Source of the DNA: Modestobacter sp. VKM Ac-2982
Lineage (GTDB): Bacteria > Actinomycetota > Actinomycetes > Mycobacteriales > Geodermatophilaceae
Assembly: GCF_026967935.1 (NCBI RefSeq)
Contig: NZ_JAPVBL010000001.1
Coordinates: 372,001-436,000 of the forward strand
Direction of reading: 5' to 3'
DNA: 64,000 nucleotides
Positions 7,779 through 15,781 of the stretch are shown here, piece after piece. Within the stretch, counting starts at the first letter, position 1, and each line of letters begins with the position of its first letter. A program made the position numbers and the translations under genes. The notes below the pieces were generated by a model. The model was given only the letters and a program-made list of their open reading frames with translations, did no database searches and had not been told where the DNA came from.

Positions 7779-8780
7779 TCAGGCGCTCTGCCGGACCACC
7801 AGCTCGGACGGGAACAACGTGACCGGGGTGCGGTCCCGGTCGAGCAGGGTGGCCGCCGCCCGGGCGGCGATCTGCTCGACCGGGTGGGTCGCCGTGGTCA
7901 GCGCCGGCCCGCTGAAGGCGGCGAGCGGCAGGTCGTCGAAGCCGGTGACGGCGACGTCGTCCGGCACCCGGCGCCCCAGGGCCCGGACCGCCTGGATCGC
8001 GCCGAACGCGGTCTCGTCGCAGATCGCGTACAGGGCGTCGGTGTCGGGCCAGCGGCGCAGCGCCTCGGCGGCGCCCAGCCGGCCGCTCTCGGTGGTGAAG
8101 TCCCCGGCCAGCACCCGTTCGGGCAGACCTGCGGCGCGGACCGCGGCCTGGTACGCGGCGACCGGGCGGTCCGCGCAGGGCAGCCACGGCGGCCCGGCCA
8201 GCATCGCGATGCGCCGGCGGCCCGACCGGAGCAGGTGTGCGGTGAGCGCCGTCGCGGCAGCGCCGGTGTCGACGTCGACCAGGGGGACGGCGGAGGAGCC
8301 CGCCCCGATGGAGACCACCCGCCCGGCCAGCCGGGGCGGCACGGCGGCGAGCACCCGGCGGGTGGTGTCGACCAGCACGACCCCGGCGACCGATCGGTCG
8401 CGGGCGAGCGCCTCGAGGGCGGGCTCCGGCGCTCCCAGCGGCAGCCACTGCAGCGCGACCCCCAGCCCCTCACCGGCGCACCGCTGCGCGGCGGAGCCGA
8501 CCACCCGCGACACGTACTGGCAGTCGACGAGGTCGGTGGGGGACGCGCTGGTCACCGCCACCACGAGCCTGGTTCCCCGGCCGTGGACCAGCGCCCTGGC
8601 CACCGGGTCGGCGGTGTAGCCCAGCCGCTCGGCCGTGGCACGTACCCGCTGCCCGGCGTCGGCGGAGAACGGCCCGGAGCCGGTGAGCACCCGGGAGACC
8701 GTGGCCCGGGAGACTCCGGCCGCCCGGGCCACGTGCTCGATGGTGACCGCGGGCCGGTGGTCCTGACGCATGCTGCCCAT
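7779..8780 (-). CDS. LacI-family transcriptional regulator
   Basis: This 333-residue protein has an N-terminal LacI HTH (VTIEHVARAAGVSRATVSRVL, within residues 13-33) and then a periplasmic-binding-protein-like effector domain, including DLPLAAFSGPALTTATHPVEQIA near the C-terminus. The start may be either ATG, at 8780 or at 8771. It converges on the aldehyde dehydrogenase gene with 17 bp between the stops, so it may govern that pathway or itself. A perfect inverted repeat at 8829-8848 in its upstream region is a candidate operator. The effector is unknown. Confidence 0.92.
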   Translation of the reverse strand: MGSMRQDHRPAVTIEHVARAAGVSRATVSRVLTGSGPFSADAGQRVRATAERLGYTADPVARALVHGRGTRLVVAVTSASPTDLVDCQYVSRVVGSAAQRCAGEGLGVALQWLPLGAPEPALEALARDRSVAGVVLVDTTRRVLAAVPPRLAGRVVSIGAGSSAVPLVDVDTGAAATALTAHLLRSGRRRIAMLAGPPWLPCADRPVAAYQAAVRAAGLPERVLAGDFTTESGRLGAAEALRRWPDTDALYAICDETAFGAIQAVRALGRRVPDDVAVTGFDDLPLAAFSGPALTTATHPVEQIAARAAATLLDRDRTPVTLFPSELVVRQSA

Positions 8781-8828
8781 CCCATCACCGGGCCGGTCGG
8801 CGTCGGGGGGATCAGCGCACTGGAACCG

Positions 8829-8848
8829 CTCTCAGTCGGGTCTGAGAG
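8829..8848. promoter_or_regulatory. 7-6-7 perfect inverted repeat in lacI upstream region
   Basis: CTCTCAG and CTGAGAG are separated by TCGGGT, 49 bp upstream of the lacI start and just before the small membrane protein gene. LacI regulators commonly bind such dyads, so autoregulation is plausible. A transcriptional hairpin is the alternative. Confidence 0.4.
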
Positions 8849-8858
8849 GGTCGGCGGC

Positions 8859-9056
8859 ATGACGTCACCGGAGCCGCGCGCCCCTCGACAGCGGCTGATC
8901 GGCCTCTTCCTGCTGGGGGTCGCCGCCGTTCTCCTGGTCTCCTCGGTCACCTGGTTCGGCAGTGACCGCTCGGGGATCGGCATCGCCCAGGTGGTGGTGG
9001 GGCTGGTGCTGGCGGCGGTGGGCGGCCTCGTGGTGCGCCGGGCGCAGCCGCACTGA
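8859..9056 (+). CDS. small two-helix membrane protein, unknown function
   Basis: This is a 65-residue protein, MTSPEPRAPRQRLIG and onward. Two hydrophobic segments (LFLLGVAAVLLVSSVTWF and IGIAQVVVGLVLAAVGGLVV) are joined by a short polar loop, and the tail is RRAQPH. The basic N-terminus before the first helix suggests an N-in topology. It is divergent from the lacI gene. No family is recognised; short proteins of this form are common in actinobacteria. Confidence 0.6.
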   Translation: MTSPEPRAPRQRLIGLFLLGVAAVLLVSSVTWFGSDRSGIGIAQVVVGLVLAAVGGLVVRRAQPH

Positions 9057-9121
9057 CCCCCGCCGTCCCCGCGCCTCGGCGGCCAGCTGCCGCATCGCGG
9101 TGACCGACGCCGGCTCCCCGG

Positions 9122-10468
9122 TCATCGGGCGAGCCCGGTGAGCGGCCCCTCGGCGACCACGGTGCCGGCCGCGTCGAGGACCCGCACCATCGCCGCCGGC
9201 GGGGGCACAGCGCCTGCGCCGCCCCCGGACACCAGGGGCAGGGTCGTGAGCAGCTCGCCGTCCGCGTCCAACACCTCGGCGGTGACGCCGGTGAGCGGCC
9301 CGCTCACCGCCAGGTCCCCGCCGGAGATCGGCAGGGCGAACAGCCGGTCCAGCAGGTCGGGTCCGGCGGCCGCGGGCGCGCCGGCGACGGTGGCCGTCTC
9401 ACTGCTGTCGGTGTCAGCGATGGACCGGCCCGCCCGGGTCGCCGTCGCCCCGGACGGGAACGTGAGGCCGACCATGATGATCTGCTCGGCCGCACTGCCG
9501 GTGGGGGAGCCGACGGCCAGCAGCGTGGGCTGCACGTCCTCCGGGCGGACGCCGTAGTGGCCGAGCGCCGTCTGGAGCAGCCCCTGCAGCCAGGTCTCGT
9601 TGGCCGACGACCGCAGGCCTCGCGGGTCCGCGACGGGGATGGGCGACGTGGCCGCCGCCGAGGCGCGGTCACTGAGCGCCACCGGCAGGGTGTAGGCGGT
9701 GGCGCCGTCCCGGATCACCTGGACCTGCTGACCGAAGAGCCAGCCGGTCGGTGCGGGGACGTCGACGACGGCCACCCCGTCGACCGCCTCGACCGCCGCG
9801 AACTCGGTCGTCACCGAGCCGTCCGCGGCGACCGACGGCCCAGCGGTGTGCGCGAACACGTCGCCGGGGCGGCTGACCGCGATCAGCACGCCGCGGATGG
9901 CGGCCGCATCGGGGACGTCGAGCAGCAGCTGTGGCTGGTCAGGGAAGGTCTCCTGTGGCTGCGTCGCTGGTGTCATCTCGTCCGGCCGCGCCCCGGTGGG
10001 GCCGGTGAACCAGACCGAGGACAGTTGGGCGTCCTCCCGGCCGAGCACCAGGGCGACGCGGCCGGTGGCCGTGTCCTCGGCGAAGGCCACCCGGTGCGAG
10101 TCGTTCGGTGGGGTGGGCACGTAGGCCGGGTCTGCTGTCCCCCAGCTCAGGGCAGCGACCCCGTGGAGCCAGGCCTCGTCGTCCGCGAGGGAGCCGCGGG
10201 TCGGCAGGTCGTAGAGGCTCGGCAGTGGCGTGCTGGACGACGGGGCTGCGGTGTCGGACGAGCCGACCTCGGGCAGCAGGCCGCGCAGCACCGGCACCGA
10301 GCCGAAGACCAGCACCACCGCCAGCCCGACGCCGATCACCGCCGCCTGCTGGCGGCGCTGCCGCCGGTGCCGCACCCGGGTCCGCTCGGCCAGGTCGTCG
10401 GGGGCACGGAGGGCCGGGCGTGCGGCCAGGTGGGACCGGAGCTGGATCTCGACGTCCTTCAGGTCCAT
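9122..10468 (-). CDS. membrane-anchored hypothetical protein paired with SigE-family sigma factor
   Basis: This 448-residue protein has a basic cytoplasmic N-terminus (ERTRVRHRRQRRQQAA), one membrane helix at about residues 42-62 (AVIGVGLAVVLVFGSVPVL) and a long extracytoplasmic part. The architecture is that of the anti-sigma-like proteins found beside SigE-family sigma factors in actinomycetes, although no zinc-binding anti-sigma motif is visible. Its ATG lies one base after the sigma factor stop, so the two are one operon. A role as a membrane sensor or negative regulator of that sigma factor is an inference from this pairing. Confidence 0.75.
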   Translation of the reverse strand: MDLKDVEIQLRSHLAARPALRAPDDLAERTRVRHRRQRRQQAAVIGVGLAVVLVFGSVPVLRGLLPEVGSSDTAAPSSSTPLPSLYDLPTRGSLADDEAWLHGVAALSWGTADPAYVPTPPNDSHRVAFAEDTATGRVALVLGREDAQLSSVWFTGPTGARPDEMTPATQPQETFPDQPQLLLDVPDAAAIRGVLIAVSRPGDVFAHTAGPSVAADGSVTTEFAAVEAVDGVAVVDVPAPTGWLFGQQVQVIRDGATAYTLPVALSDRASAAATSPIPVADPRGLRSSANETWLQGLLQTALGHYGVRPEDVQPTLLAVGSPTGSAAEQIIMVGLTFPSGATATRAGRSIADTDSSETATVAGAPAAAGPDLLDRLFALPISGGDLAVSGPLTGVTAEVLDADGELLTTLPLVSGGGAGAVPPPAAMVRVLDAAGTVVAEGPLTGLAR

Positions 10469-10469
10469 C

Positions 10470-11003
10470 TCAGCGCTCCTCGAGGGCGGGGACAGGCAGC
10501 TGGTCGGCCAGGACGGCGCGCAGCCGGGCGAGGCCGCGGGTGGTCTGGCTCTTCACGGTGTTCACCGAGCAGCCCAGTGCGGCTGCGGTGGCGGCCTCGC
10601 CGAGGTCCTCGCCGTAGCGGAGCACCAGGACCGCGCGCATCCGCGGCGGCAGGGCGGCCAGCGCCGTCGCCATGACGTCGCGCTCGGCGAACACGTCGGT
10701 CTGGTCGGGCTCGGGGGCGTCGTGTGCCGGGAGGGAGACGATCTCCTGGGTCGTGCGGCGGCGGCGCCAGCTCGCGGCGCTGGTGACCAGCACCTTGCGC
10801 ACGTAGGGGTAGGCGTCCTGACCGGAGATCCGGCCCCAGTGCCGGTAGGCCTTGATCAGGGCGGTCTGCAGCAGGTCCTCGGCGTGGCCGCGGTCGGCGG
10901 TCAGCAGGAAGCCGACCCGCAGCAGGTCGTGGGAGCGCGCGGCGACGAACGCCTCGAACGCTGCCTCGTGCTCGGCTCTCACCGGTCCCCCCGTCGTCAT
11001 CAC
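10470..11003 (-). CDS. SigE-family RNA polymerase sigma factor (ECF type)
   Basis: This 177-residue ECF sigma factor has region 2 (FEAFVAARSHDLLRVGFLLT, then HAEDLLQTALIKAYRHWGRI) and region 4 (ALPPRMRAVLVLRYGEDLGE, then GCSVNTVKSQTTRGLARLR). The spacing and the RVGFLLTAD block are typical of the actinobacterial SigE family (TIGR02983). The next gene encodes its probable membrane partner. It directs RNA polymerase to a small regulon, usually for envelope stress or development. It may start at 11003 or one codon later. Confidence 0.93.
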   Translation of the reverse strand: MMTTGGPVRAEHEAAFEAFVAARSHDLLRVGFLLTADRGHAEDLLQTALIKAYRHWGRISGQDAYPYVRKVLVTSAASWRRRRTTQEIVSLPAHDAPEPDQTDVFAERDVMATALAALPPRMRAVLVLRYGEDLGEAATAAALGCSVNTVKSQTTRGLARLRAVLADQLPVPALEER

Positions 11004-11120
11004 CTAGGACGCGGTGAGGCGTGCGGGAGGCGTGCCTCCGTGACCTGATCGTGACCATCTGGCGTTCTCGGCGGCCAGGCGGCACTGTGACCCACGACAC
11101 GTCGAGCAGTGGAGGTGGCC

Positions 11121-11321
11121 GTGCAGATCAGCAGGGAGCAGTTGGTCCAGGTGCTGCGCACCGAGGGCGACAACGACACCGCGGACAAGGTGGAGGGGGA
11201 CCTGCCGGAACAGATCGACACCGACCGGGACGGCGATGCGCTGGCCGCGGCCGGGCTCGACCGCACCCAGCTGATGGCCAAGCTGGCCGGCGGCTCGTTC
11301 GGGGGCACGCTGGCCCCGTGA
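11121..11321 (+). CDS. small hypothetical protein
   Basis: This 66-residue soluble protein starts MQISREQLVQVLRTEGDNDT and is rich in Asp and Leu, probably a short helical bundle. The GTG at 11121 is preferred over GTGs at 11109 and 11115 because GGAGG ends five bases before it. Codon use matches the neighbours. A perfect 15-bp terminator hairpin begins right after its stop, which supports it as a real transcription unit. It is not assigned to a known family. Confidence 0.6.
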   Translation: MQISREQLVQVLRTEGDNDTADKVEGDLPEQIDTDRDGDALAAAGLDRTQLMAKLAGGSFGGTLAP

Positions 11322-11356
11322 CCGGTGGGCCCGCCGGCGTGCGGCGGGCCCACCGG
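11322..11356. terminator. bidirectional terminator, 15-bp perfect stem
   Basis: CCGGTGGGCCCGCCG pairs with CGGCGGGCCCACCGG around a 5-nt loop. It lies between the convergent small gene and the acyl-CoA dehydrogenase gene, beginning one base after the first stop. Confidence 0.85.
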
Positions 11357-11358
11357 CA

Positions 11359-12570
11359 TCAGCCGGCGAAGGGGCGCTCGCGGGCCAGTTCCTCCTTGGC
11401 GACCCCGCGGATGTGCACCGCGTCGGGGCCGTCGACGATCCGCAGGGTTCGGGCGCTGGCGTAGAACCGGGCCAGCACGGTGTCGCCGCTGACCCCGGCA
11501 CCGCCGTGCAGCTGGATGGCCCGGTCGATGACGTCGAGGGCCACCCGCGGTGCGGCCACCTTGATCGCGGAGATCTCGGTGCGGGCGCCCTTGGCCCCGA
11601 ACCGGTCGATCAGGTCGGCGGTCTGCAGCACGTAGAGCCGGGCCTGGTCGATCTCGATCCGGGAGAGGGCGATCGACTCCCGCACGGTGCCCTGCTCGGC
11701 GAGCGGCCGGCCGAAGGCGACCCGGGACTTCGCCCGCTCGACCATCAGCGCGAGCGCCCGCTCGGCCATGCCGATGGCGCGCATGCAGTGGTGGATGCGG
11801 CCGGGCCCGAGCCGGGCCTGGGCGATCATGAAGCCGTCGCCCTCGCCGGAGAGGATGTTGGACACCGGCACCCGGACGTCGGTGAACCGCAGCTCCGAGT
11901 GGCCGTGCTGGTCCTGGTACCCGAACACCGGCAGGTGCCGGACGATCTCCAGGCCCGGGGTGTCGCGCGGCACCAGCACCATCGACTGCTGGCGGTGCGG
12001 CGGGCCGTCCGGGTCGGTCTTGCCCATCAGGATGAAGATCTCGCAGCGCTCGTCCGCGGCGCCGCTGGTCCACCACTTGCGGCCGTTGATGACGTACTCG
12101 TCGCCGTCCCGGACGATCGAGGTCTGGATGTTGCGGGCGTCGGAGCTGGCGACGTCCGGCTCGGTCATGGCGAAGCCGGAGCGGATCTCGCCCTCCAGCA
12201 GCGGGGTGAGCCAGCGGGCCTTCTGCTCCTCGGTGCCGAAGAGCATCAGGGTCTCCATGTTCCCGGTGTCCGGGGCCCCGCAGTTGGTCGCCTCCGGCGC
12301 GATCACCGGCGACCAGCCCATGATCTCGGCGATCGAGGCGTACTCGAGGTTGGTCATGCCGCCGAGTTCGTGGTGGAACAGGTTCCACAGGCCGCGCGTG
12401 CGCGCTTCGGCCTTGAGGTCCTCCAGGACCGGCGGGTGGGCGTGGTCGTCGTGGCCGCGCGCGGCGCGCCACTCCTCGTACACGGGCTCAGCGGGGAAGA
12501 CCTGCTCCCGCATGAAGTCCCACATCCGGCCACTGACGTCCTCGGCCTTGGCGGAGAGGGTGAAGTCCAT
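11359..12570 (-). CDS. acyl-CoA dehydrogenase
   Basis: This 403-residue flavoprotein has the full family layout. The N-terminal helical domain is followed by [19 protein letters not shown] (FAD and substrate contacts), [11 protein letters not shown] and [12 protein letters not shown]. The C-terminal motif is [11 protein letters not shown]. It resembles the actinobacterial group close to the ACAD domain of human ACAD10/11 rather than short-chain enzymes. It would oxidise an acyl-CoA to the 2-enoyl-CoA, passing electrons to ETF. No thiolase or hydratase adjoins it, so the chain type is unknown. Translation starts with ATG at 12570. Confidence 0.92.
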   Translation of the reverse strand: MDFTLSAKAEDVSGRMWDFMREQVFPAEPVYEEWRAARGHDDHAHPPVLEDLKAEARTRGLWNLFHHELGGMTNLEYASIAEIMGWSPVIAPEATNCGAPDTGNMETLMLFGTEEQKARWLTPLLEGEIRSGFAMTEPDVASSDARNIQTSIVRDGDEYVINGRKWWTSGAADERCEIFILMGKTDPDGPPHRQQSMVLVPRDTPGLEIVRHLPVFGYQDQHGHSELRFTDVRVPVSNILSGEGDGFMIAQARLGPGRIHHCMRAIGMAERALALMVERAKSRVAFGRPLAEQGTVRESIALSRIEIDQARLYVLQTADLIDRFGAKGARTEISAIKVAAPRVALDVIDRAIQLHGGAGVSGDTVLARFYASARTLRIVDGPDAVHIRGVAKEELARERPFAG

Positions 12571-12611
12571 GGACGGACGTTAGCGCCGGACGTGACGCAG
12601 GACGCACCGGG

Positions 12612-12632
12612 GTCTGGCACCCGGTGCCAGAC
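12612..12632. repeat. short perfect palindrome, 9-bp arms
   Basis: GTCTGGCAC and GTGCCAGAC flank a 3-nt loop between the acyl-CoA dehydrogenase start and the DUF4383 terminator. It may be a second terminator stem or a repeat element; I see one copy in the window. Confidence 0.5.
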
Positions 12633-12635
12633 ACG

Positions 12636-12673
12636 CGACCGCCCGGACACCGGGGTGGGTGTCCGGGCGGTCG
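12636..12673 (-). terminator. terminator of the DUF4383 gene, 16-bp stem
   Basis: CGACCGCCCGGACACC pairs perfectly with GGTGTCCGGGCGGTCG around a 6-nt loop, 32 bp downstream of the DUF4383 stop. Confidence 0.8.
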
Positions 12674-12704
12674 TGGTCGCGCCGGTGAGCGGGCTCGCCC
12701 GACG

Positions 12705-13166
12705 TCAGCGACGCAGGGACTGGTCCGATCCGTGCGTGCTGTCGACGGTCTTCACCGGGCCCAGGGCGATGGCCAGGCCGGCGATGACGCTGGCCAGGTG
12801 CAGCCAGTTGTCCGCCCAGTTGATGCTGAGGAAGTTCAGCGGCTCCTCCTCGCCGGCGGCGAACAGGCCGTAGATGAAGGCCGCCCCGTAACCGACGGCC
12901 AGCAGCCATCCGTACGTGCGGGCGGTGCTCAGCTTCCTGGCCAGCGCGATGCCGGCCAGGCCGATGACCAGGTGGACGATGTTGTGCAGCGGGTTGATCG
13001 AGAACCCGATGATCGTCTCGTCGGTGTGCTCGGCGAAGTCGTCGAAGCCGGTGATGAAGAAGCCGACGATCCCGACGAGCGTGTAGACGACACCGATCGC
13101 CATGGCGAGCATCTGCGGCCAGGTCATCCCTCGGCGGCCGGCGCCGGGCGAGTCTGCGTTGGACAT
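12705..13166 (-). CDS. DUF4383 domain membrane protein
   Basis: This 153-residue protein has four hydrophobic segments (MLAMAIGVVYTLVGIVGFFI, a helix after INPLHNIVHLVIGL, YGWLLAVGYGAAFIYGLF, LHLASVIAGLAIALG). The motif NPLHNIVHLVIGLAG followed by NWADNWLHLA is the signature of DUF4383, a family of unknown function common in high-GC Gram-positives. It is monocistronic, with its own terminator. It starts with ATG at 13166. Confidence 0.88.
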   Translation of the reverse strand: MSNADSPGAGRRGMTWPQMLAMAIGVVYTLVGIVGFFITGFDDFAEHTDETIIGFSINPLHNIVHLVIGLAGIALARKLSTARTYGWLLAVGYGAAFIYGLFAAGEEEPLNFLSINWADNWLHLASVIAGLAIALGPVKTVDSTHGSDQSLRR

Positions 13167-13242
13167 GGGTGCCTCCGTGTTGTCTCCGCCCGCCAGGTGC
13201 TCAGCGGGCCTGCACAGCCAGTTCCCAGACTCCCGGCACGAA

Positions 13243-13274
13243 AACGGCCACCACCCGAACGGGTGGTGGCCGTT
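13243..13274 (-). terminator. terminator of the carbamoyltransferase gene
   Basis: A perfect 14-bp stem (AACGGCCACCACCC with GGGTGGTGGCCGTT) around the loop GAAC. On the minus strand it is followed by TTTTCG, an unusually clear intrinsic terminator for this genome. Confidence 0.85.
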
Positions 13275-13288
13275 GCCGAAACGTCATC

Positions 13289-14938
13289 TCAGGCCGGGCG
13301 GGGCGTCGCCTTTGGTCGCCGGACGACGAACGGGCCGATCGCGAGCAGGTCCACCGGCGCCGAGCCGAAGCACTCCAGCGCGTCCCGGGGGTCGTCGACC
13401 ATCGGCCGGCCGGCGGTGTTCAGGCTCGTGTTCACCACCACCGGCAGCCCGGTGCGCCGCTCGAACGCCGAGATCATCCGGTGCACCAGCGGGGACTCCG
13501 CCGGGTCGATCGTCTGGATCCGCGCCGTCCCGTCGACGTGGGTGACCGTGGGGATGCGCTCCCGCCACTCGGGGGCCACGTCGTGCACGAAGAGCATGTA
13601 AGGCGAGGGGATCGGCCCGCGGCTGAAGATGTCCGGCGCCCGCTCCAGCAGGACCATGGGGGCCACCGGGCGGAACTGCTCCCGGCCCTTGACGTCGTTC
13701 ATCCGCTCCAGGTTGGCCTCGAAGCCGGGGTGGGCGATGAGCGACCGGTGGCCCAGCGCCCGCGGGCCGTACTCGCTCCGGCCCTGGAACCAGGCGACGA
13801 TGCCGTTGTCGGCCAGCACCTCGGCCACGGCCTCGGCCACGTCGTCCGGACGCTCGTAGTCGATCGCCGCGGTGATCAGCACCTGCTCGATCTCGTCGTC
13901 GAACCAGCCCCGGCCGAGCGCGGCACCCGGCATCGGCTGGGTCTCCTCGCCGAGCTCGCGGGCCACGTGCAGGGCGGCACCCAGCGCCGTCCCGGAGTCC
14001 CCGGCGGCCGGCTGCACCCAGACCTGCTCGAACGGGCTCTCGGCCAGGATCCGCGTGTTGGCCACGCAGTTGAGCGCCGTGCCGCCGGCCAGGGTGAGGG
14101 TCTTCTCACCGGTCTGCTCGTGCACCCAGCGGGCCAGGTCGATCAGCACCTCCTCCAGCCGCTGCTGCACGCTGGCGGCCAGGTCGGCGTGGTCGGAGGT
14201 CCACTGGTCGCCCTTGCCCAGGCGCGGGGCGAACTCGGTGTAGTCGATCGGCTCGGTGCGGAAGCCGCCGTCGTCGGTGGCCCGGATCAGCTCGGTCAGG
14301 TCGCCGACGAACCGCGGCTTGCCGTAGCTGGCCATCGCCATGACCTTGAACTCGTCGGAGCTGCGCAGGAAGCCCAGGTGGTCGGTGAGGTCCTCGTACA
14401 TCAGGCCCAGGGAGTGCGGCAGCGCCTGACCGGCGAGCACCTCGAGCTGGCCGTCGACGTAGCGGCCCGCCAGGTGGCTGTGCGCCTCACCGCGGCCGTC
14501 GAGCACCAGCACCGCGTTGTCCCGCTGGGGGGCGCCCAGGCCGGCGGAGGCCGCGTGCGCGACGTGGTGCTTCACGAAGCGGACCTTCGCCGGGTCGAGG
14601 CCGGGCAGGGCGTGCGCCAGGAAGTCCGGGGCCATCTCCGCGTACTTCTTGCGCATGACGTCGCCGTCGTCGAACAGCCCGGACTCCTCCGGGGTGCTCA
14701 TCAGCGCAGGGTCGAAGGAGTAGGCGACCGCGTCCAGCTCCTCGGGGCGGATGCCGGCCTCGCGCAGGCACCAGGCCGCGGACAGCTCGGGCAGCTCCCA
14801 GGCGCTCCAGGGGAGCGGGCGCTTGCCGTGCTTGCGTCGGCTGAACCGCTCCTCCTCCGCCGCGGCGATGACCTTTCCGTCGACGACCAGCGCCGCCGAC
14901 GGGTCGTGGTAGATCGCGTTGATGCCCAGGACCTTCAC
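13289..14938 (-). CDS. NodU/CmcH-family carbamoyltransferase
   Basis: This 549-residue protein begins MKVLGINAIYHDPSAAL, the N-terminal Kae1-like ATP-binding domain that makes carbamoyl-adenylate. It carries the metal-binding KHHVAHAASA segment near residue 120. The C-terminal YrdC-like part contains GRSEYGPRALGHRSLIA and VNTSLNTAGRPMVDDP. The GTG at 14938 is chosen for its match to the family N-terminus and a GGAGG nine bases upstream. Such enzymes carbamoylate hydroxyls of antibiotics, Nod factors or sugars. No biosynthetic cluster adjoins it, so the acceptor is unknown. Confidence 0.92.
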   Translation of the reverse strand: MKVLGINAIYHDPSAALVVDGKVIAAAEEERFSRRKHGKRPLPWSAWELPELSAAWCLREAGIRPEELDAVAYSFDPALMSTPEESGLFDDGDVMRKKYAEMAPDFLAHALPGLDPAKVRFVKHHVAHAASAGLGAPQRDNAVLVLDGRGEAHSHLAGRYVDGQLEVLAGQALPHSLGLMYEDLTDHLGFLRSSDEFKVMAMASYGKPRFVGDLTELIRATDDGGFRTEPIDYTEFAPRLGKGDQWTSDHADLAASVQQRLEEVLIDLARWVHEQTGEKTLTLAGGTALNCVANTRILAESPFEQVWVQPAAGDSGTALGAALHVARELGEETQPMPGAALGRGWFDDEIEQVLITAAIDYERPDDVAEAVAEVLADNGIVAWFQGRSEYGPRALGHRSLIAHPGFEANLERMNDVKGREQFRPVAPMVLLERAPDIFSRGPIPSPYMLFVHDVAPEWRERIPTVTHVDGTARIQTIDPAESPLVHRMISAFERRTGLPVVVNTSLNTAGRPMVDDPRDALECFGSAPVDLLAIGPFVVRRPKATPRPA

Positions 14939-15119
14939 GTGCGCACTCCTCCCGGCCGGGCTCCAGCGGCCCGGTCCCCGTTCATGATCACGCCGGAGTC
15001 CGGTCGCCGCACGGTGAGCCGCCCGGATCACGTCCGCCGGTGGTCGAGGTGGGGCGCCGACCTGCCGATGTGCTGACCGAGGCCCGAGCGGACGGCCTCC
15101 GGAACGCGGAGGAGACGCG

Positions 15120-15770
15120 ATGACGACAGCTGGCTCGGGGAGCGACCTCCCCGAGATCAACACGGTCGTGGACCTGGAGCTGGCGGCGCACGCCTCCCCG
15201 CTGGTCAGCTGGGTCCGGGAGAGCACCTCGGAACAGCTGGTGCTGGTGGCCGGCCAGGACGACGAACGGCGACCGGTGCGGCCGGCCGCGAACGAGGCGC
15301 TGACCGTCGTCTGGAAGGGGGCGGACGGGCTCCGGGCGCTGCCGGTGGAGTTCCTGGCGGTCCGCCTGGGCGGTCCCGAACCGCTGTGGGAGCTCCGGCC
15401 GACCGGACCCCCCGTGCGGGCCCAGCGCCGCGACGCGGTGCGGAGCCCGCTGGTCCTCCCCGTGTGCGTGACCCTTCCCGGGGGAGAGCTCACCGGCGCG
15501 ACCCTCGACCTGAGCGAGGGCGGCTGCCGCTGCGCCATCGAGTCGCGCGCCGGTGTGCGGATCGAGGTCGGCACGGTCGTGCCGGTGGCCCTGGAGCTGG
15601 GCGGGGAGCTGATCCGGACCGAGGCCGAGGTCGTGCGCACGCTGCCGCTGGCCGGCGAGCGCACCCAGCTGTCCCTGCGGTTCATCGGGCTCGGCGAGCG
15701 GCACGAGGACCGCATCCGGGCGCTGGTCTTCGCCGAGCTGCGGGAGCGCCGGAGGCGCGGCCTCCTCTGA
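15120..15770 (+). CDS. PilZ-domain protein, probable c-di-GMP binder
   Basis: This 216-residue protein carries an N-terminal YcgR-like beta domain at about residues 1-95 and a C-terminal PilZ domain. Both PilZ ligand motifs are intact: RRDAVRSP (RxxxR) near residue 102 and DLSEGGCR (D/NxSxxG) near residue 137. It should bind cyclic di-GMP and change the activity of a partner not encoded nearby. It stands alone, convergent with recQ and only 11 bp from its stop. The ATG at 15120 has GGAGGAG upstream. Confidence 0.9.
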   Translation: MTTAGSGSDLPEINTVVDLELAAHASPLVSWVRESTSEQLVLVAGQDDERRPVRPAANEALTVVWKGADGLRALPVEFLAVRLGGPEPLWELRPTGPPVRAQRRDAVRSPLVLPVCVTLPGGELTGATLDLSEGGCRCAIESRAGVRIEVGTVVPVALELGGELIRTEAEVVRTLPLAGERTQLSLRFIGLGERHEDRIRALVFAELRERRRRGLL

Positions 15771-15781
15771 ACCCGGGCGGC

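Noticed and set aside
13169-15076. A 635-residue open frame on the plus strand
   Set aside because: It runs opposite to the carbamoyltransferase gene, which has clear catalytic motifs and its own terminator.
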